The notes beneath the pieces are model-generated. The model made no database searches. It saw only the letters and a list, made by a program, of their open reading frames with translations, and was not told the DNA's origin. A program made the translations under genes and the position numbers. From positions 1 through 64,000 of the forward strand of contig JANPIN010000070.1 in assembly GCA_031425035.1 (NCBI GenBank): 64,000 nucleotides of DNA, written 5' to 3'. Below are positions 42,523 through 50,770 of the stretch, in pieces; within the stretch, counting starts at the first letter, position 1; every line of letters starts with the position of its first letter. This DNA is from M3007 sp031425035 (GTDB taxonomy: Bacteria > Bacteroidota > Bacteroidia > Chitinophagales > Saprospiraceae).

Positions 42523-43923
42523 ATGGCAACTTCCATTAAATTTGGTACCGACGGCTGGCGGGCGATCATCGCCGACGATTATACCGTAGAAAATGTAAAA
42601 CGCGTCGCCGAGGCGACCGCGCTGTACATGAAACAGCAAAAGATGAAAAAGGCCGTCATTGGCCACGACTGCCGGTTTGGCGGACAACTATTCGCCGAAA
42701 CCACCGCCCGGGTCCTCGGCGCCCATGGTATCAAGGTGCACCTCGCAAAAGGTTTCGTCAGCACCCCGATGATCAGTCTGGGCGTCGTCAAATTGAAGGC
42801 CGGACTCGGGATCGTCATCACGGCCAGCCACAATCCGCCTTCTTACAACGGCTATAAACTGAAGGCCTCTTACGGCGGACCCATGATCCCTTCGGAAATC
42901 GCCGCCGTCGAAGCGCTGATCCCCGACCAGTACGATTCCAGCAAACTACCCACCATCGAGGCATTGACCGCCAAAGGCCTGATCGTGGATGCGGACCTGG
43001 AGAAAATGTACATCCGCCATGCCCGCAGCAATTTTGACCTGAAAACGATCAAAGGCGCCGGCATTCGGCTGGCCTACGATGCCATGTATGGCGCCGGTAT
43101 GCGCGCCGTGCGGGCCCTGCTGCCCCGCTCGATCTTTCTGCACTGCGACGAAAACCCCGGCATGCACGGTCAGGCCCCGGAGCCGATCCACCGCAACCTG
43201 ACGCTACTCAGCGAAACCATCCGGAAGAACCCAAAAATTTCGGCCGGTCTGGCCACCGATGGCGATGCCGACCGCATTGGCATGTACGACGAAGACGGCA
43301 ATTTCGTGGACAGCCACCACCTGCTGCTCATCCTGATGCTGTATTTGTATAAATACAAAAACATGCGCGGCAAGGTCGTTTTCACCTTTTCGGTGACCGA
43401 TAAAATGAAAAAAATGGCGGAGAAATTCGGTCTGCCTTATGAAATCACCAAAGTAGGTTTCAAATACATCGCCGAGATCATGACGACGGAAGACGTGCTG
43501 GTGGGGGGCGAAGAATCGGGTGGTTTGGCCGTTAAAGGCCATATTCCGGAGCGCGACGGCGTGTGGGTGGGCCTGCTGGTGCTGGAGTTCATGGCCAAGA
43601 CCGGCAAAACCGTGAAAGAGATTGTCCGCGAAGTGTATGATGAAGTGGGCGAATTCGCTTTCGAGCGCGACGACCTGCACATCACCGAAGAACAAAAACA
43701 AGCCGTGATCGCCGCCTGCAAAGCCAAACAGTATAAGGCTTTCGGCAGCTATAAAATCCAGGGCATGGAAGACCTCGACGGCTGGAAATTCCTGCTCGGC
43801 GGTGACAACTGGATCATGGTGCGCGCCAGCGGAACGGAACCGGTGCTGCGCGTGTACGCCCAGGCGCCCAACATGGCCGAAGCCCGCAAAATGCTCGATG
43901 CCGCGAAAGCAACCATGCTGTAA
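42523..43923 (+). CDS. phosphoglucomutase/phosphomannomutase family protein
   Basis: A 466-residue alpha-D-phosphohexomutase. The four functional loops are present: FGTDGWRA (start), the phosphoserine loop ITASHNPPSYNGYK (about 92-105), the metal loop ATDGDADRIGM (~244-254), the sugar-binding loop GGEESGGL (~326-333) and the phosphate loop VRASGTEPVLRVY near the C-terminus. It interconverts hexose 1- and 6-phosphates for cell-wall, lipopolysaccharide or storage sugar synthesis. Which sugar is preferred (glucose, mannose, glucosamine) cannot be set from the motifs. Confidence 0.93.
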   Translation: MATSIKFGTDGWRAIIADDYTVENVKRVAEATALYMKQQKMKKAVIGHDCRFGGQLFAETTARVLGAHGIKVHLAKGFVSTPMISLGVVKLKAGLGIVITASHNPPSYNGYKLKASYGGPMIPSEIAAVEALIPDQYDSSKLPTIEALTAKGLIVDADLEKMYIRHARSNFDLKTIKGAGIRLAYDAMYGAGMRAVRALLPRSIFLHCDENPGMHGQAPEPIHRNLTLLSETIRKNPKISAGLATDGDADRIGMYDEDGNFVDSHHLLLILMLYLYKYKNMRGKVVFTFSVTDKMKKMAEKFGLPYEITKVGFKYIAEIMTTEDVLVGGEESGGLAVKGHIPERDGVWVGLLVLEFMAKTGKTVKEIVREVYDEVGEFAFERDDLHITEEQKQAVIAACKAKQYKAFGSYKIQGMEDLDGWKFLLGGDNWIMVRASGTEPVLRVYAQAPNMAEARKMLDAAKATML

Positions 43924-43966
43924 AGGGTGAATTATCGGTAGGCACAGGAGTCGTCCTGGATTTTAG

Positions 43967-44095
43967 ATGATTGCACCCTAAGCAGGATGGTAACGCGGAT
44001 GAAACGGATTTTGCGGATTTACACAGATTTAAAAATCCGCGAAAATCCGTAGTATTCGTAAAATCCGCGTTGCCATCCGGCAAGGGTGCAATCAT
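43967..44095. repeat. nested inverted repeat containing a 58-nt dispersed unit (copy A)
   Basis: Outer arms ATGATTGCACCCT and AGGGTGCAATCAT (13 bp, perfect) enclose GGATGG/CCATCC-type inner arms and a 58-nt core (43993-44050). The core recurs with four differences at 57322-57379. The block is between convergent genes and would form a stem of over 50 bp. Confidence 0.88.
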
Positions 44096-44123
44096 ACATC
44101 CGGGATCACATGTTTTATTTATG

Positions 44124-44161
44124 GAAAAAAAATCGCCTGCGGTCTTGGTACCACAGGCGAT
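44124..44161 (-). terminator. rho-independent terminator after the haloperoxidase gene
   Basis: On the minus strand, ATCGCCTG and CAGGCGAT (8-bp stem, 14-base loop that can itself partly pair) are followed by a run of eight T. It is about 30 bases after the stop codon. Confidence 0.85.
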
Positions 44162-44190
44162 CACTTTTTCACAAACATTCTTATTCTTAT

Positions 44191-45738
44191 TTATTCGGAG
44201 CCATCATTACGGCCGCGCGTAATGGCGAAATCACCCACTTTTTTACCCACGTCCAGTCCGTCTGTACAGTCAAAACGATAGTGAATACAGCCGAAAACCC
44301 GCGAATCGGAGGCTTCCTTGGCCATCGATTGCAGATCGGACGCGTGCGCCGGGAATAAATACCCCAGTACATCCGCAGCAGCGCCGGAAAAAGTGCTGTG
44401 ACCGGACGGATAAGAAGGGAAATTCGGAATGCCCGTACAGGTAGAAATTTTGCTGTCCACCTGGGTTGGACGAGGTAATAAATAGAAATATTTAATATCC
44501 CAGCAGCTGACGCCGGCATCGGCAATAGCGGTTGTTACCAGCGCCATGGCGCGGGCTGAGCGGATTTCATTATACTGTGCCTCGTAGATCAGGTCGGCCG
44601 CTTTGCGGTTCCAGTGGCCCGGCGGGGTGTAAGTGCCCACGCCATCGGCCCAAAAAGCGGCTGTCCGGAACTGCTCACGCGTCCGGCTTTTGTTCAGGTC
44701 GCGTAATTCGTTCAGGTCTTTTTCCAGTTCTGCGCTGCCGACTGCCGGTGGTGCAGCGGGACGCAGGGTGATCTTCGTGTTTTCGTCGAAGTTCCAGGTT
44801 TTCACGCGGCCGTAGAAAGGCAACATGGGCGGACGCACCGGTATTTCCAGGCTGCTCCACTGGGAGGTAATTCCGCGGACAGTGGCATCGGCGCGCAGAT
44901 CCGGAAAGCCCGGCTGGTTGTTAGCCGCGCCCATTTTATCGGTTTTCGCGTAAGCTATAATACGTTTAGCGACGGCGGCGCCCAGCGAATCGCCGGCATC
45001 GAGGTCGCTTTGCACGTTGGCGCCGGCCCATAAGCGGCTGTTTTTCTGCTCGGTAGAATGCTCGTCCAGCAGCGGTTTTTCGCCCGGGAACAGGAACTTC
45101 AGCACTTCGCGGGAAGCAGCGGCGATGACCGCGTCTTCCGAAGGATAGGAAGGCAGGTCGTTGCCTGGGATCAGCGACTGGATAGACGCGTCATTTTTAT
45201 ACGGCGCCAGGCGGTTGTATTGAAATTTATACTTCCAGGTAGCCACCAGCGCATCGTATTGGGCCACGGCCAGCAGCGCGAAAGCCCGCGAAGCATACGG
45301 TGGATTGGCGAATGGAAAACGCGGATAAGCGAGCGGATTGGTGGCATCCGGCAGCGGATAGGTGCCATCGGCATTGTAGTTTGGCGGCACGTTGTAGCGG
45401 GCAGCCAGTTCGCGGGCAATGGCCTGCCATTGCAGCACGCCGTTACCACCCCACTGGCGGGCCAGGTCTTTTTGCTCTTCCGACGCGCCGGCCATTTTAG
45501 ACTTCAGATCGGCCAGTTCAGCCAGGTAAGCGGCCGAGCCGGTTTCGGTAGGCGCGGGCACGGCCACATCGCCGCCGCTGGCCAGCACATAGGTTTTCCA
45601 GTTGCCGGCATTGGCATCCAGGTTGGTTTCGGCATACGGTTCAAACACCGGGTTCTCCGGCGTTTTATCACATTGGCTAAAAAAAACCAGCAGGCCTAAG
45701 CCCAGGGCAAGCTGATAGATCAAGTGTATATTTTTCAT
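44191..45738 (-). CDS. vanadium-dependent haloperoxidase/PAP2-superfamily lipoprotein
   Basis: 515 residues from ATG 45738, chosen because it yields a lipoprotein signal (hydrophobic 7-20 then Cys23, FFSQC); the frame is open further upstream inside the neighbouring gene. The vanadate/phosphate pocket is complete: KYFYLLPRP (K-x6-RP), SYPSGHSTFSG (PSGH) and SRVFGCIHYRFD (SR-x5-H-x3-D). Such enzymes oxidise halides with peroxide or act as phosphatases; sequence alone does not separate these. It follows a barrel-protein gene after a 47-base gap in an apparent operon and ends at a terminator. Confidence 0.9.
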   Translation of the reverse strand: MKNIHLIYQLALGLGLLVFFSQCDKTPENPVFEPYAETNLDANAGNWKTYVLASGGDVAVPAPTETGSAAYLAELADLKSKMAGASEEQKDLARQWGGNGVLQWQAIARELAARYNVPPNYNADGTYPLPDATNPLAYPRFPFANPPYASRAFALLAVAQYDALVATWKYKFQYNRLAPYKNDASIQSLIPGNDLPSYPSEDAVIAAASREVLKFLFPGEKPLLDEHSTEQKNSRLWAGANVQSDLDAGDSLGAAVAKRIIAYAKTDKMGAANNQPGFPDLRADATVRGITSQWSSLEIPVRPPMLPFYGRVKTWNFDENTKITLRPAAPPAVGSAELEKDLNELRDLNKSRTREQFRTAAFWADGVGTYTPPGHWNRKAADLIYEAQYNEIRSARAMALVTTAIADAGVSCWDIKYFYLLPRPTQVDSKISTCTGIPNFPSYPSGHSTFSGAAADVLGYLFPAHASDLQSMAKEASDSRVFGCIHYRFDCTDGLDVGKKVGDFAITRGRNDGSE

Positions 45739-45785
45739 GAAAATCGAAGTGTAGTAGTGATTGAATTTGCCCTTCCGGGGAAGAC

Positions 45786-46712
45786 CTATTTGGGCGCCTG
45801 ATCGCCGCTTTTTTTGCTCAGGCTGAAAAAGTAGTTGATCCCGCCAGAAATCGTGGTGCTTTGACCGACGTTGCGGCCGCTCAACACCTGGCTGTAACTG
45901 GCGGAAATACCCAACTGCCTGGTCACGTAGTATTTGGCGAACACACCCGCCGCAGTCCACTGCATTTTATTGGTTAAAAACGGCGCGCTGTTATAGCGGA
46001 TGTCGTCGCCGGTGAGACCGGTGGAACGCTCGCCCCATACTTCCGCCTGTAGGCGGCTGTTGATAAATCCAAGCCGCGCGGAACCGTCCATGACGTTGGG
46101 TACAGGCACCGTGCTGCCGTAGTACAATTGATCATCAAAGAGGTAGGCCTCCCCGTCAATGTCGGCATTGGAGCGCCAGGTATGGCCGCCCTGCAGGGTA
46201 ATGTACAGGCCCATATCGGCGGTGTAGTTCAAAATACCGCGCAGTGAAGCCGTTTTGGACTGCGCACCGATGCTGAAGGGTTGAAAATCAGGCACATACT
46301 TGGTGATCGGTGTGGATAGTCCACCGGTCACCTGCACCTTGAACCGACCGGCCAGCGCCTCTTTTTGCAGCACCTGGTACTTCACGAAAAGCATCAGGTC
46401 CTGAATGCCATGCTGGCCTTCCAGGTAGCTGTCGCTGTCGGTCCAGACATAGGGCAGGCCCAGCATTACGTTCAGGCGATCGGTGATCCCGTAGTTGCCC
46501 ATGAGCAGGACATTGCTGCTGGTGACCGTACCCAAATTGGAGTTGGAGCGTTTGGTTTCGCCCTCCCAGTATTCATCCCAGCTGCCCTGGGTATACTGTC
46601 CGAGAATACAAAGTTGATGTTTTGGCATCATCAGCGCGTCGTTGGGCGACTGCGCCAGGGCAGTTTGCCAGACGGCCGCACAGAGGGCCAACAGGATGTA
46701 AATTTTGCGCAT
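45786..46712 (-). CDS. outer-membrane beta-barrel protein, unknown function
   Basis: 308 residues with a signal peptide (1-20, ending ALAQ) and alternating-hydrophobicity strands throughout (VLLMGNYGITDRLNVMLGLP, FAKYYVTRQLGISASYSQV). This is the pattern of a 12-14-stranded barrel of the transporter/porin-like type. There is no TonB plug. It lies directly upstream of the haloperoxidase lipoprotein gene, so the pair may cooperate at the outer membrane, for example in access of a substrate to the periplasmic or surface enzyme. That link is inference from adjacency only. Confidence 0.78.
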   Translation of the reverse strand: MRKIYILLALCAAVWQTALAQSPNDALMMPKHQLCILGQYTQGSWDEYWEGETKRSNSNLGTVTSSNVLLMGNYGITDRLNVMLGLPYVWTDSDSYLEGQHGIQDLMLFVKYQVLQKEALAGRFKVQVTGGLSTPITKYVPDFQPFSIGAQSKTASLRGILNYTADMGLYITLQGGHTWRSNADIDGEAYLFDDQLYYGSTVPVPNVMDGSARLGFINSRLQAEVWGERSTGLTGDDIRYNSAPFLTNKMQWTAAGVFAKYYVTRQLGISASYSQVLSGRNVGQSTTISGGINYFFSLSKKSGDQAPK

Positions 46713-46892
46713 TGCTTGCTCGATAAGTAGTGATTATGAATTGAATGTGCGCAAATATCGCCAAGATGGCCCTGACGCCTATGACGGGAGGGATTAGAAT
46801 TGTCTTAGAAATGGGCGCAGCAGATCATCACCCGGTGATCCGGCTTGCTTTAATGAATGTTAAATTTTGGAAAAACAGTGGCCGGCAAGACC

Positions 46893-47480
46893 TTACCTCG
46901 CTTCCAACCCGAACATCGCTTCCTCCACCAACTGGCATAAAATATGGCCGATCAGAATATGCGCTTCCTGGATGCGCGGCGTATCGCTGGAAGGCACGTT
47001 GAGTAAAATATCGCAGCGTTTGGCCATTTCACCGCCGGTCGTGCCGGTAAAACCGACCACGACCATCCCCTGATCGCGGGCTCTGGCAATGGCTTTTAAA
47101 ATATTGGGCGAATTCCCGGAGGTACTAAAGGCCACCAGCACGTCGCCGGGCCGGCCGGCCGCTTCGGTCATGCGGGCGAATATTTCCTCAAAACCGTAGT
47201 CGTTGCCCACCGCCGTCACGTAGGAGGAATTTACGCTCAAAGCCTCGGCATACAAGGGCGGCCGATTGGTATAAAAACGGCCCGAAAGCTCGGCGGCTAA
47301 ATGCTGGGCATCGGCTGCGCTGCCACCATTTCCACAAAAAAGGACTTTACCGCCGTTGCGGAAGGTCGTAATCCAGGCCTGGGCAGCCTGTTCTATTTTA
47401 TCAAAAAAACCGGGATCGTCGAGGATCGCCTGTTTCACGGAAATGCTGCTACGCAGGCTGTGTTGGATAATATGGTGCAT
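46893..47480 (-). CDS. gmhA: SIS-domain phosphoheptose isomerase
   Basis: 195 residues matching GmhA, which converts sedoheptulose 7-phosphate to glycero-manno-heptose 7-phosphate. Motifs: GGKVLFCGNGGSAADAQHLA (about 43-62), ELSGRFYTNRPPLYAEAL, and VLVAFSTSGNSPNILKAI (~113-130), ending with the zinc-ligand helix QEAHILIGHILCQLVEE. The enzyme starts ADP-heptose synthesis for lipopolysaccharide or S-layer/T9SS glycosylation. It stands alone; no other heptose genes are in the window. Confidence 0.9.
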   Translation of the reverse strand: MHHIIQHSLRSSISVKQAILDDPGFFDKIEQAAQAWITTFRNGGKVLFCGNGGSAADAQHLAAELSGRFYTNRPPLYAEALSVNSSYVTAVGNDYGFEEIFARMTEAAGRPGDVLVAFSTSGNSPNILKAIARARDQGMVVVGFTGTTGGEMAKRCDILLNVPSSDTPRIQEAHILIGHILCQLVEEAMFGLEAR

Positions 47481-47610
47481 AGGATGAGCTTGGATATAGG
47501 TTTAGCGGGTTTAGTTGGCTTCGGGCTACGTTCAGCAGTGATCCAAATTTGTTCGCCCTACGCATGTGCATTCCGTTTCGTCGTGCTCCGTCGTGGTGTT
47601 TAAAATTAAT

Positions 47611-47794
47611 GACTATCGGGATGTAGGAAACATGAGCGAACTACTCCATTTAACTTCTGCATCCAAGTAAGTTTTCTTTGTGTGCTTTGTGTCCTTTGTG
47701 GTACGAAATCTTCACAACGCATCATTTTACCACATAGAGCACAAAGCACACAAAGAAAATCCAACCATCCTTTGTTTCCTATATCCCGATAGTC
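47611..47794. repeat. MITE-like element with 22-bp terminal inverted repeats
   Basis: Outer arms 47611-47632 and 47773-47794 are reverse complements with one mismatch (starting GACTATCGGGAT). Inside them a second pair, 47672-47703 and 47728-47759 (32 bp, about three mismatches, CTTTGTGTGC-rich), nests around a 24-base loop. There is no gene inside, and both flanks are AT-rich. The element fills the gap between gmhA and the isoprenoid-fold gene; its structure fits a small non-autonomous transposon or a large terminator. Confidence 0.8.
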
Positions 47795-47802
47795 AATTAA
47801 AA

Positions 47803-48777
47803 TTATTTCCCGCGCAAAAACTGTTTGACGGCCCGCCAGCGAAAATCGGCGCGTTCCATATCCACCACCATCAGGGCGCGGTCATGAACGGGCAAAGTTC
47901 CGTGCATTTTTTGCAAATCCGCATAGTGCCGCAGGCAAAGGCGGGTAATAGTGACCAGATAATACACCGACGACCAGGCCAGACGACCATGTAAACGAGG
48001 CGCCAACTGGTAAAAAGCGCTGTGTACGACTTCCACCTGGGCTTCAAATAAATGCTGCAGTTCGGCCACCTGCTGCGCTCCGCCGAGACGGGTAGCCAGC
48101 GTGCACACGCCCGCCTGCTGATCGTGCCAAAGGTCGAAAATATCGTCGCAAAACTGGATCAGGTAGCCAAACTGGTACAAGGCCGCCTGCTCCTCCGTGG
48201 ACAGTGAATGGGCCAGCACCCGCCGGAACAGCAGCACGGAGTAACCGCCTTTATCGGCCGTAATTTTTTCTAAATCCTTGATTTCCAATGTATTATTACC
48301 CATTTGCCGGCCGGCCGTTTCCACGTTGAAAACCCCGTGCATGAAGGTTTTGAACTGTTCTACATCCTCTGCGGGAAGTTCTCGATAAAGCTGCTGCAGA
48401 AAATGCAGGGCCAATCCCCGGTCATCGGCGGTCTGGCCATAGGTTTCCGGATTATCCTGCCAAAGCTGAGCGCCGTCGTCCTGCTGGCGAAAGGCGTCCA
48501 CTAAATCGTCGAAGAAATAGGCCAGGGCGGCGAGCCGGGTGAACAGGCGTTTTTCCAGGCGGCGGCGGGGATAACCGCGCAGGGTACAGAGCACCACGCT
48601 GAGGTAGGTCGTCCCGTAGAAATAATGCTGTAAACGCCGTTTTTCCTTGGACGTCAAGGGGTTAGGTTCTGGCAAATCCAGGATTTGCAGCGCCCGAAAA
48701 CGGAAAAACCAGGCCGCCTGCACAAAGGCCAGCAGCAGCCAGAGGGTCGCCGGGACCAGATGGAGCAGTGCGGGCAT
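47803..48777 (-). CDS. class I isoprenoid-biosynthesis-fold protein with membrane anchor
   Basis: 324 residues. An N-terminal hydrophobic helix (about 5-27) precedes an all-alpha domain with two aspartate-rich motifs, AYFFDDLVDAF (DDxxD, ~90) and QFCDDIFDLWHD (DDxxD, ~211). These are the metal-binding pair of squalene/phytoene synthase and prenyl transferase folds. The fold is clear, but the substrate is not: it could be a head-to-head prenyl synthase, a terpene cyclase-like enzyme or an inactive relative. It lies 8 bases after the rlmB gene on the same strand, so cotranscription is likely. Confidence 0.72.
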   Translation of the reverse strand: MPALLHLVPATLWLLLAFVQAAWFFRFRALQILDLPEPNPLTSKEKRRLQHYFYGTTYLSVVLCTLRGYPRRRLEKRLFTRLAALAYFFDDLVDAFRQQDDGAQLWQDNPETYGQTADDRGLALHFLQQLYRELPAEDVEQFKTFMHGVFNVETAGRQMGNNTLEIKDLEKITADKGGYSVLLFRRVLAHSLSTEEQAALYQFGYLIQFCDDIFDLWHDQQAGVCTLATRLGGAQQVAELQHLFEAQVEVVHSAFYQLAPRLHGRLAWSSVYYLVTITRLCLRHYADLQKMHGTLPVHDRALMVVDMERADFRWRAVKQFLRGK

Positions 48778-48785
48778 GGCAGAAA

Positions 48786-49526
48786 CTATAGTCCCCGCTG
48801 CCGCATCGCCTCGTATAGCACGATGCCGGTTGCGACGCTCACGTTAAAGGAATCGAAGTCGGTGGCCTGCGGAATACGCACCACGGCGTCGGACATTTTC
48901 AGCAGTTTCGGGTGTACGCCGTCGCCTTCGGAACCCATGAGAATGGCGGTCGGCTGGTTAAAATCGGCTTTGAACACGGGGATGGACTGGTCGGTCAGCG
49001 CCGTCGCGATCACCTGCACGCCCATTTCCTGCAAATACTCGACGGTGGAAAACAGGCTTTTCACCCGGCAGATCTGGATGCGGGCCAGGGCGCCGGCGGA
49101 GGCTTTCATGGCTTCTTCATTGGTGGGCGCCGATCCGGCCTGCGGTACGATCACGGCCTGGGCGCCGGCACATTCCGCCGAGCGGCAGATAGCGCCGAAA
49201 TTGCGCACGTCGGTGATGCTATCCAGCAGGACCAGCAGCGGGTTTTCGCCTTTTTCGAAAATGAAAGGCAGGATATTTTCCAGGGCCTGAAACTCGACCA
49301 GCGACAGATAAGCGACCACGCCCTGGTGGTTCCCTTTCACCATTTTATTCATTTTATCGCGGGGCACGACCACGAGCGGCACGTTGAAATCCCGGGTCAG
49401 GTGGCGGATCTCTTTTTCCATTTCGCCACGAATACCCTGCTGGAAAAACACTTTTTCCACCGGTTTGCCGGCACGGATGGCCTCTACAACGGGATGATGA
49501 CCATAAATCAGGTTGGTTTCGGACAC
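48786..49526 (-). CDS. rlmB: 23S rRNA (guanosine-2'-O)-methyltransferase, RlmB/TrmH family
   Basis: 246 residues. An N-terminal substrate-binding domain (IYGHHPVVEAIRAG, residues 7-20) is followed by the SPOUT knot: LLDSITDVRNFGAICRSAEC (motif 1, ~104-123), AILMGSEGDGVHPKLL (motif 2) and VRIPQATDFDSFNVSVATG (motif 3, SFN in place of the commoner SLN). The knot binds S-adenosylmethionine, and the family methylates ribose in 23S rRNA or tRNA. A -7 element (TACCTTTG, minus strand) lies 35 bases upstream. Confidence 0.93.
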   Translation of the reverse strand: MSETNLIYGHHPVVEAIRAGKPVEKVFFQQGIRGEMEKEIRHLTRDFNVPLVVVPRDKMNKMVKGNHQGVVAYLSLVEFQALENILPFIFEKGENPLLVLLDSITDVRNFGAICRSAECAGAQAVIVPQAGSAPTNEEAMKASAGALARIQICRVKSLFSTVEYLQEMGVQVIATALTDQSIPVFKADFNQPTAILMGSEGDGVHPKLLKMSDAVVRIPQATDFDSFNVSVATGIVLYEAMRQRGL

Positions 49527-49561
49527 AGGAACAGGCTTGGCTACGGTGAAAAATTGGACGG

Positions 49562-49569
49562 CAAAGGTA
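49562..49569 (-). promoter_or_regulatory. -7 element of rlmB
   Basis: TACCTTTG on the minus strand, a perfect TAnnTTTG match, 35 bases before the rlmB ATG. The divergent membrane-protein promoter lies 50 bases away. Confidence 0.55.
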
Positions 49570-49619
49570 CCCGTGATTTTTTGCGGGGAAATAAATTTTT
49601 CAAAAGTGGGAAAGGAGAG

Positions 49620-49627
49620 TAGCTTTG
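49620..49627 (+). promoter_or_regulatory. -7 element of the membrane protein/regulator operon
   Basis: TAGCTTTG, a perfect TAnnTTTG match, 29 bases before the ATG at 49657. Confidence 0.55.
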
Positions 49628-49656
49628 TGGTTCAAAGAACTTTTGCATACCTCTCT

Positions 49657-50307
49657 ATGAGCAATCCACAACAACAACTCGAGCACCTCGCTGAAATGCG
49701 CGCCCTGATGGAACGCAGCACGCGTTTTCTCAGTCTGAGCGGACTCTCCGGCGTCTGGGCGGGCTTCTGTGCTTTGGCCGGCGTGGCCGTCGTGTATACC
49801 TACCTGGAAATGACGCCTTTTGCTGCCGCCGGCAAGTATTTCTATTACGACCAGGCCATTCGCACGCAAAAATGGGGCTTATCCTTCGAGTGGGTGTTCC
49901 TGCTTTTAGGGCTGGGTATCCTGACGGCGGCGCTGATCGGCGGCACTTTTTTCACCGCCCGCAAAGCCCGCCGGCGCGGAGAACGGGCCTGGGATGCGAC
50001 TTCCCGGCGGCTGCTGGTGGCGATGGCCATTCCCCTGTTTACCGGCGGCATTTTCGGCATTACCCTGCTGTGGCGCGGTTACGTGAGTCTGCTGGCGCCG
50101 CTGACCCTCATTTTTTACGGCCTGGCGCTGGTCAACGGCAGTAAATACACGCTGCGTGACGTGGCTTACCTGGGTTTTTCGGAAATTGCGCTCGGTTTGC
50201 TGGGCGTCGTCTATCCGGGTTACGGCCTGGAGATCTGGGCGCTCGGCTTCGGTGTGCTGCATATATTTTACGGGCTGTGGATGTACCAGCGTTACGACCG
50301 TGCTTAG
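49657..50307 (+). CDS. six-helix membrane protein of unknown function
   Basis: 216 residues from ATG 49657, chosen over an upstream in-frame start at 49513 because the -7 element lies between them. After a short amphipathic N-terminus (QQLEHLAEMRALMERSTRFL) there are about six transmembrane helices. The gene is 4 bases upstream of a winged-helix regulator gene. Membrane proteins of this plan paired with a small regulator are common in Bacteroidota; the pairing suggests the membrane protein is the regulator's target or sensor partner. No biochemical function is known to me. Confidence 0.75.
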   Translation: MSNPQQQLEHLAEMRALMERSTRFLSLSGLSGVWAGFCALAGVAVVYTYLEMTPFAAAGKYFYYDQAIRTQKWGLSFEWVFLLLGLGILTAALIGGTFFTARKARRRGERAWDATSRRLLVAMAIPLFTGGIFGITLLWRGYVSLLAPLTLIFYGLALVNGSKYTLRDVAYLGFSEIALGLLGVVYPGYGLEIWALGFGVLHIFYGLWMYQRYDRA

Positions 50308-50311
50308 TACC

Positions 50312-50614
50312 ATGAAAGATATTATTACCCAGCTCAATCCCGCTTTCGATCACCGCAACCGCCTGGGCATCATGTCCGTGCTGGCGGTGAACGACTGGGT
50401 GGAATACAGTACGCTCAAGGAACTGCTCAACCTCACCGACGGGAACCTCGCCAGCCACCTCAAACCACTGGAAAGCCAGGCGTATGTCACGGTGCGTAAA
50501 CAATTCGTGGGCCGTAAACCCCAGACCACCTACGCCGCCACGGATAAAGGCCGCGAAGCCTTCCGGATCCATCTGGATGCGCTGGAAGCGTTGTTGAAGC
50601 TGGGGAGGGAGTAG
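50312..50614 (+). CDS. winged-helix transcriptional regulator (MarR/ArsR-like)
   Basis: 100 residues from ATG 50312, four bases after the preceding stop. The sequence HRNRLGIMSVLAVNDWVEYS then LKELLNLTDGNLASHLKPLE (recognition helix about 40-52) and YVTVRKQFVGRKPQTTY (wing) is the single-domain winged-helix type often annotated as a transcriptional regulator of the MarR/PadR-like group. Coexpression with the membrane protein gene suggests autoregulation of the pair. Residual 3' sequence is a G-rich repeat. Confidence 0.88.
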   Translation: MKDIITQLNPAFDHRNRLGIMSVLAVNDWVEYSTLKELLNLTDGNLASHLKPLESQAYVTVRKQFVGRKPQTTYAATDKGREAFRIHLDALEALLKLGRE

Positions 50615-50658
50615 GGAGTTAGGAGGCAGGAGTTAGGAGGCAGGAGGCAGGAGGCAGC
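50601..50658 (+). repeat. G-rich GGCAGG/GTTAGGAGG repeat (copy 3)
   Basis: A purine-rich array of GGCAGGA and GTTAGGA units starting at the 3' end of the regulator gene. It is the third member of the group at 15961 and 34847. Confidence 0.8.
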
Positions 50659-50770
50659 GGCGGGCTTGGGTACATTTTAAGGGGCTTTGGCGTTGATTAA
50701 GAAAGTAGTATGCAAACCATCAAACCCTTTCAAACCACTAAACTACCAATCACCCAATTAAGCAAACACT

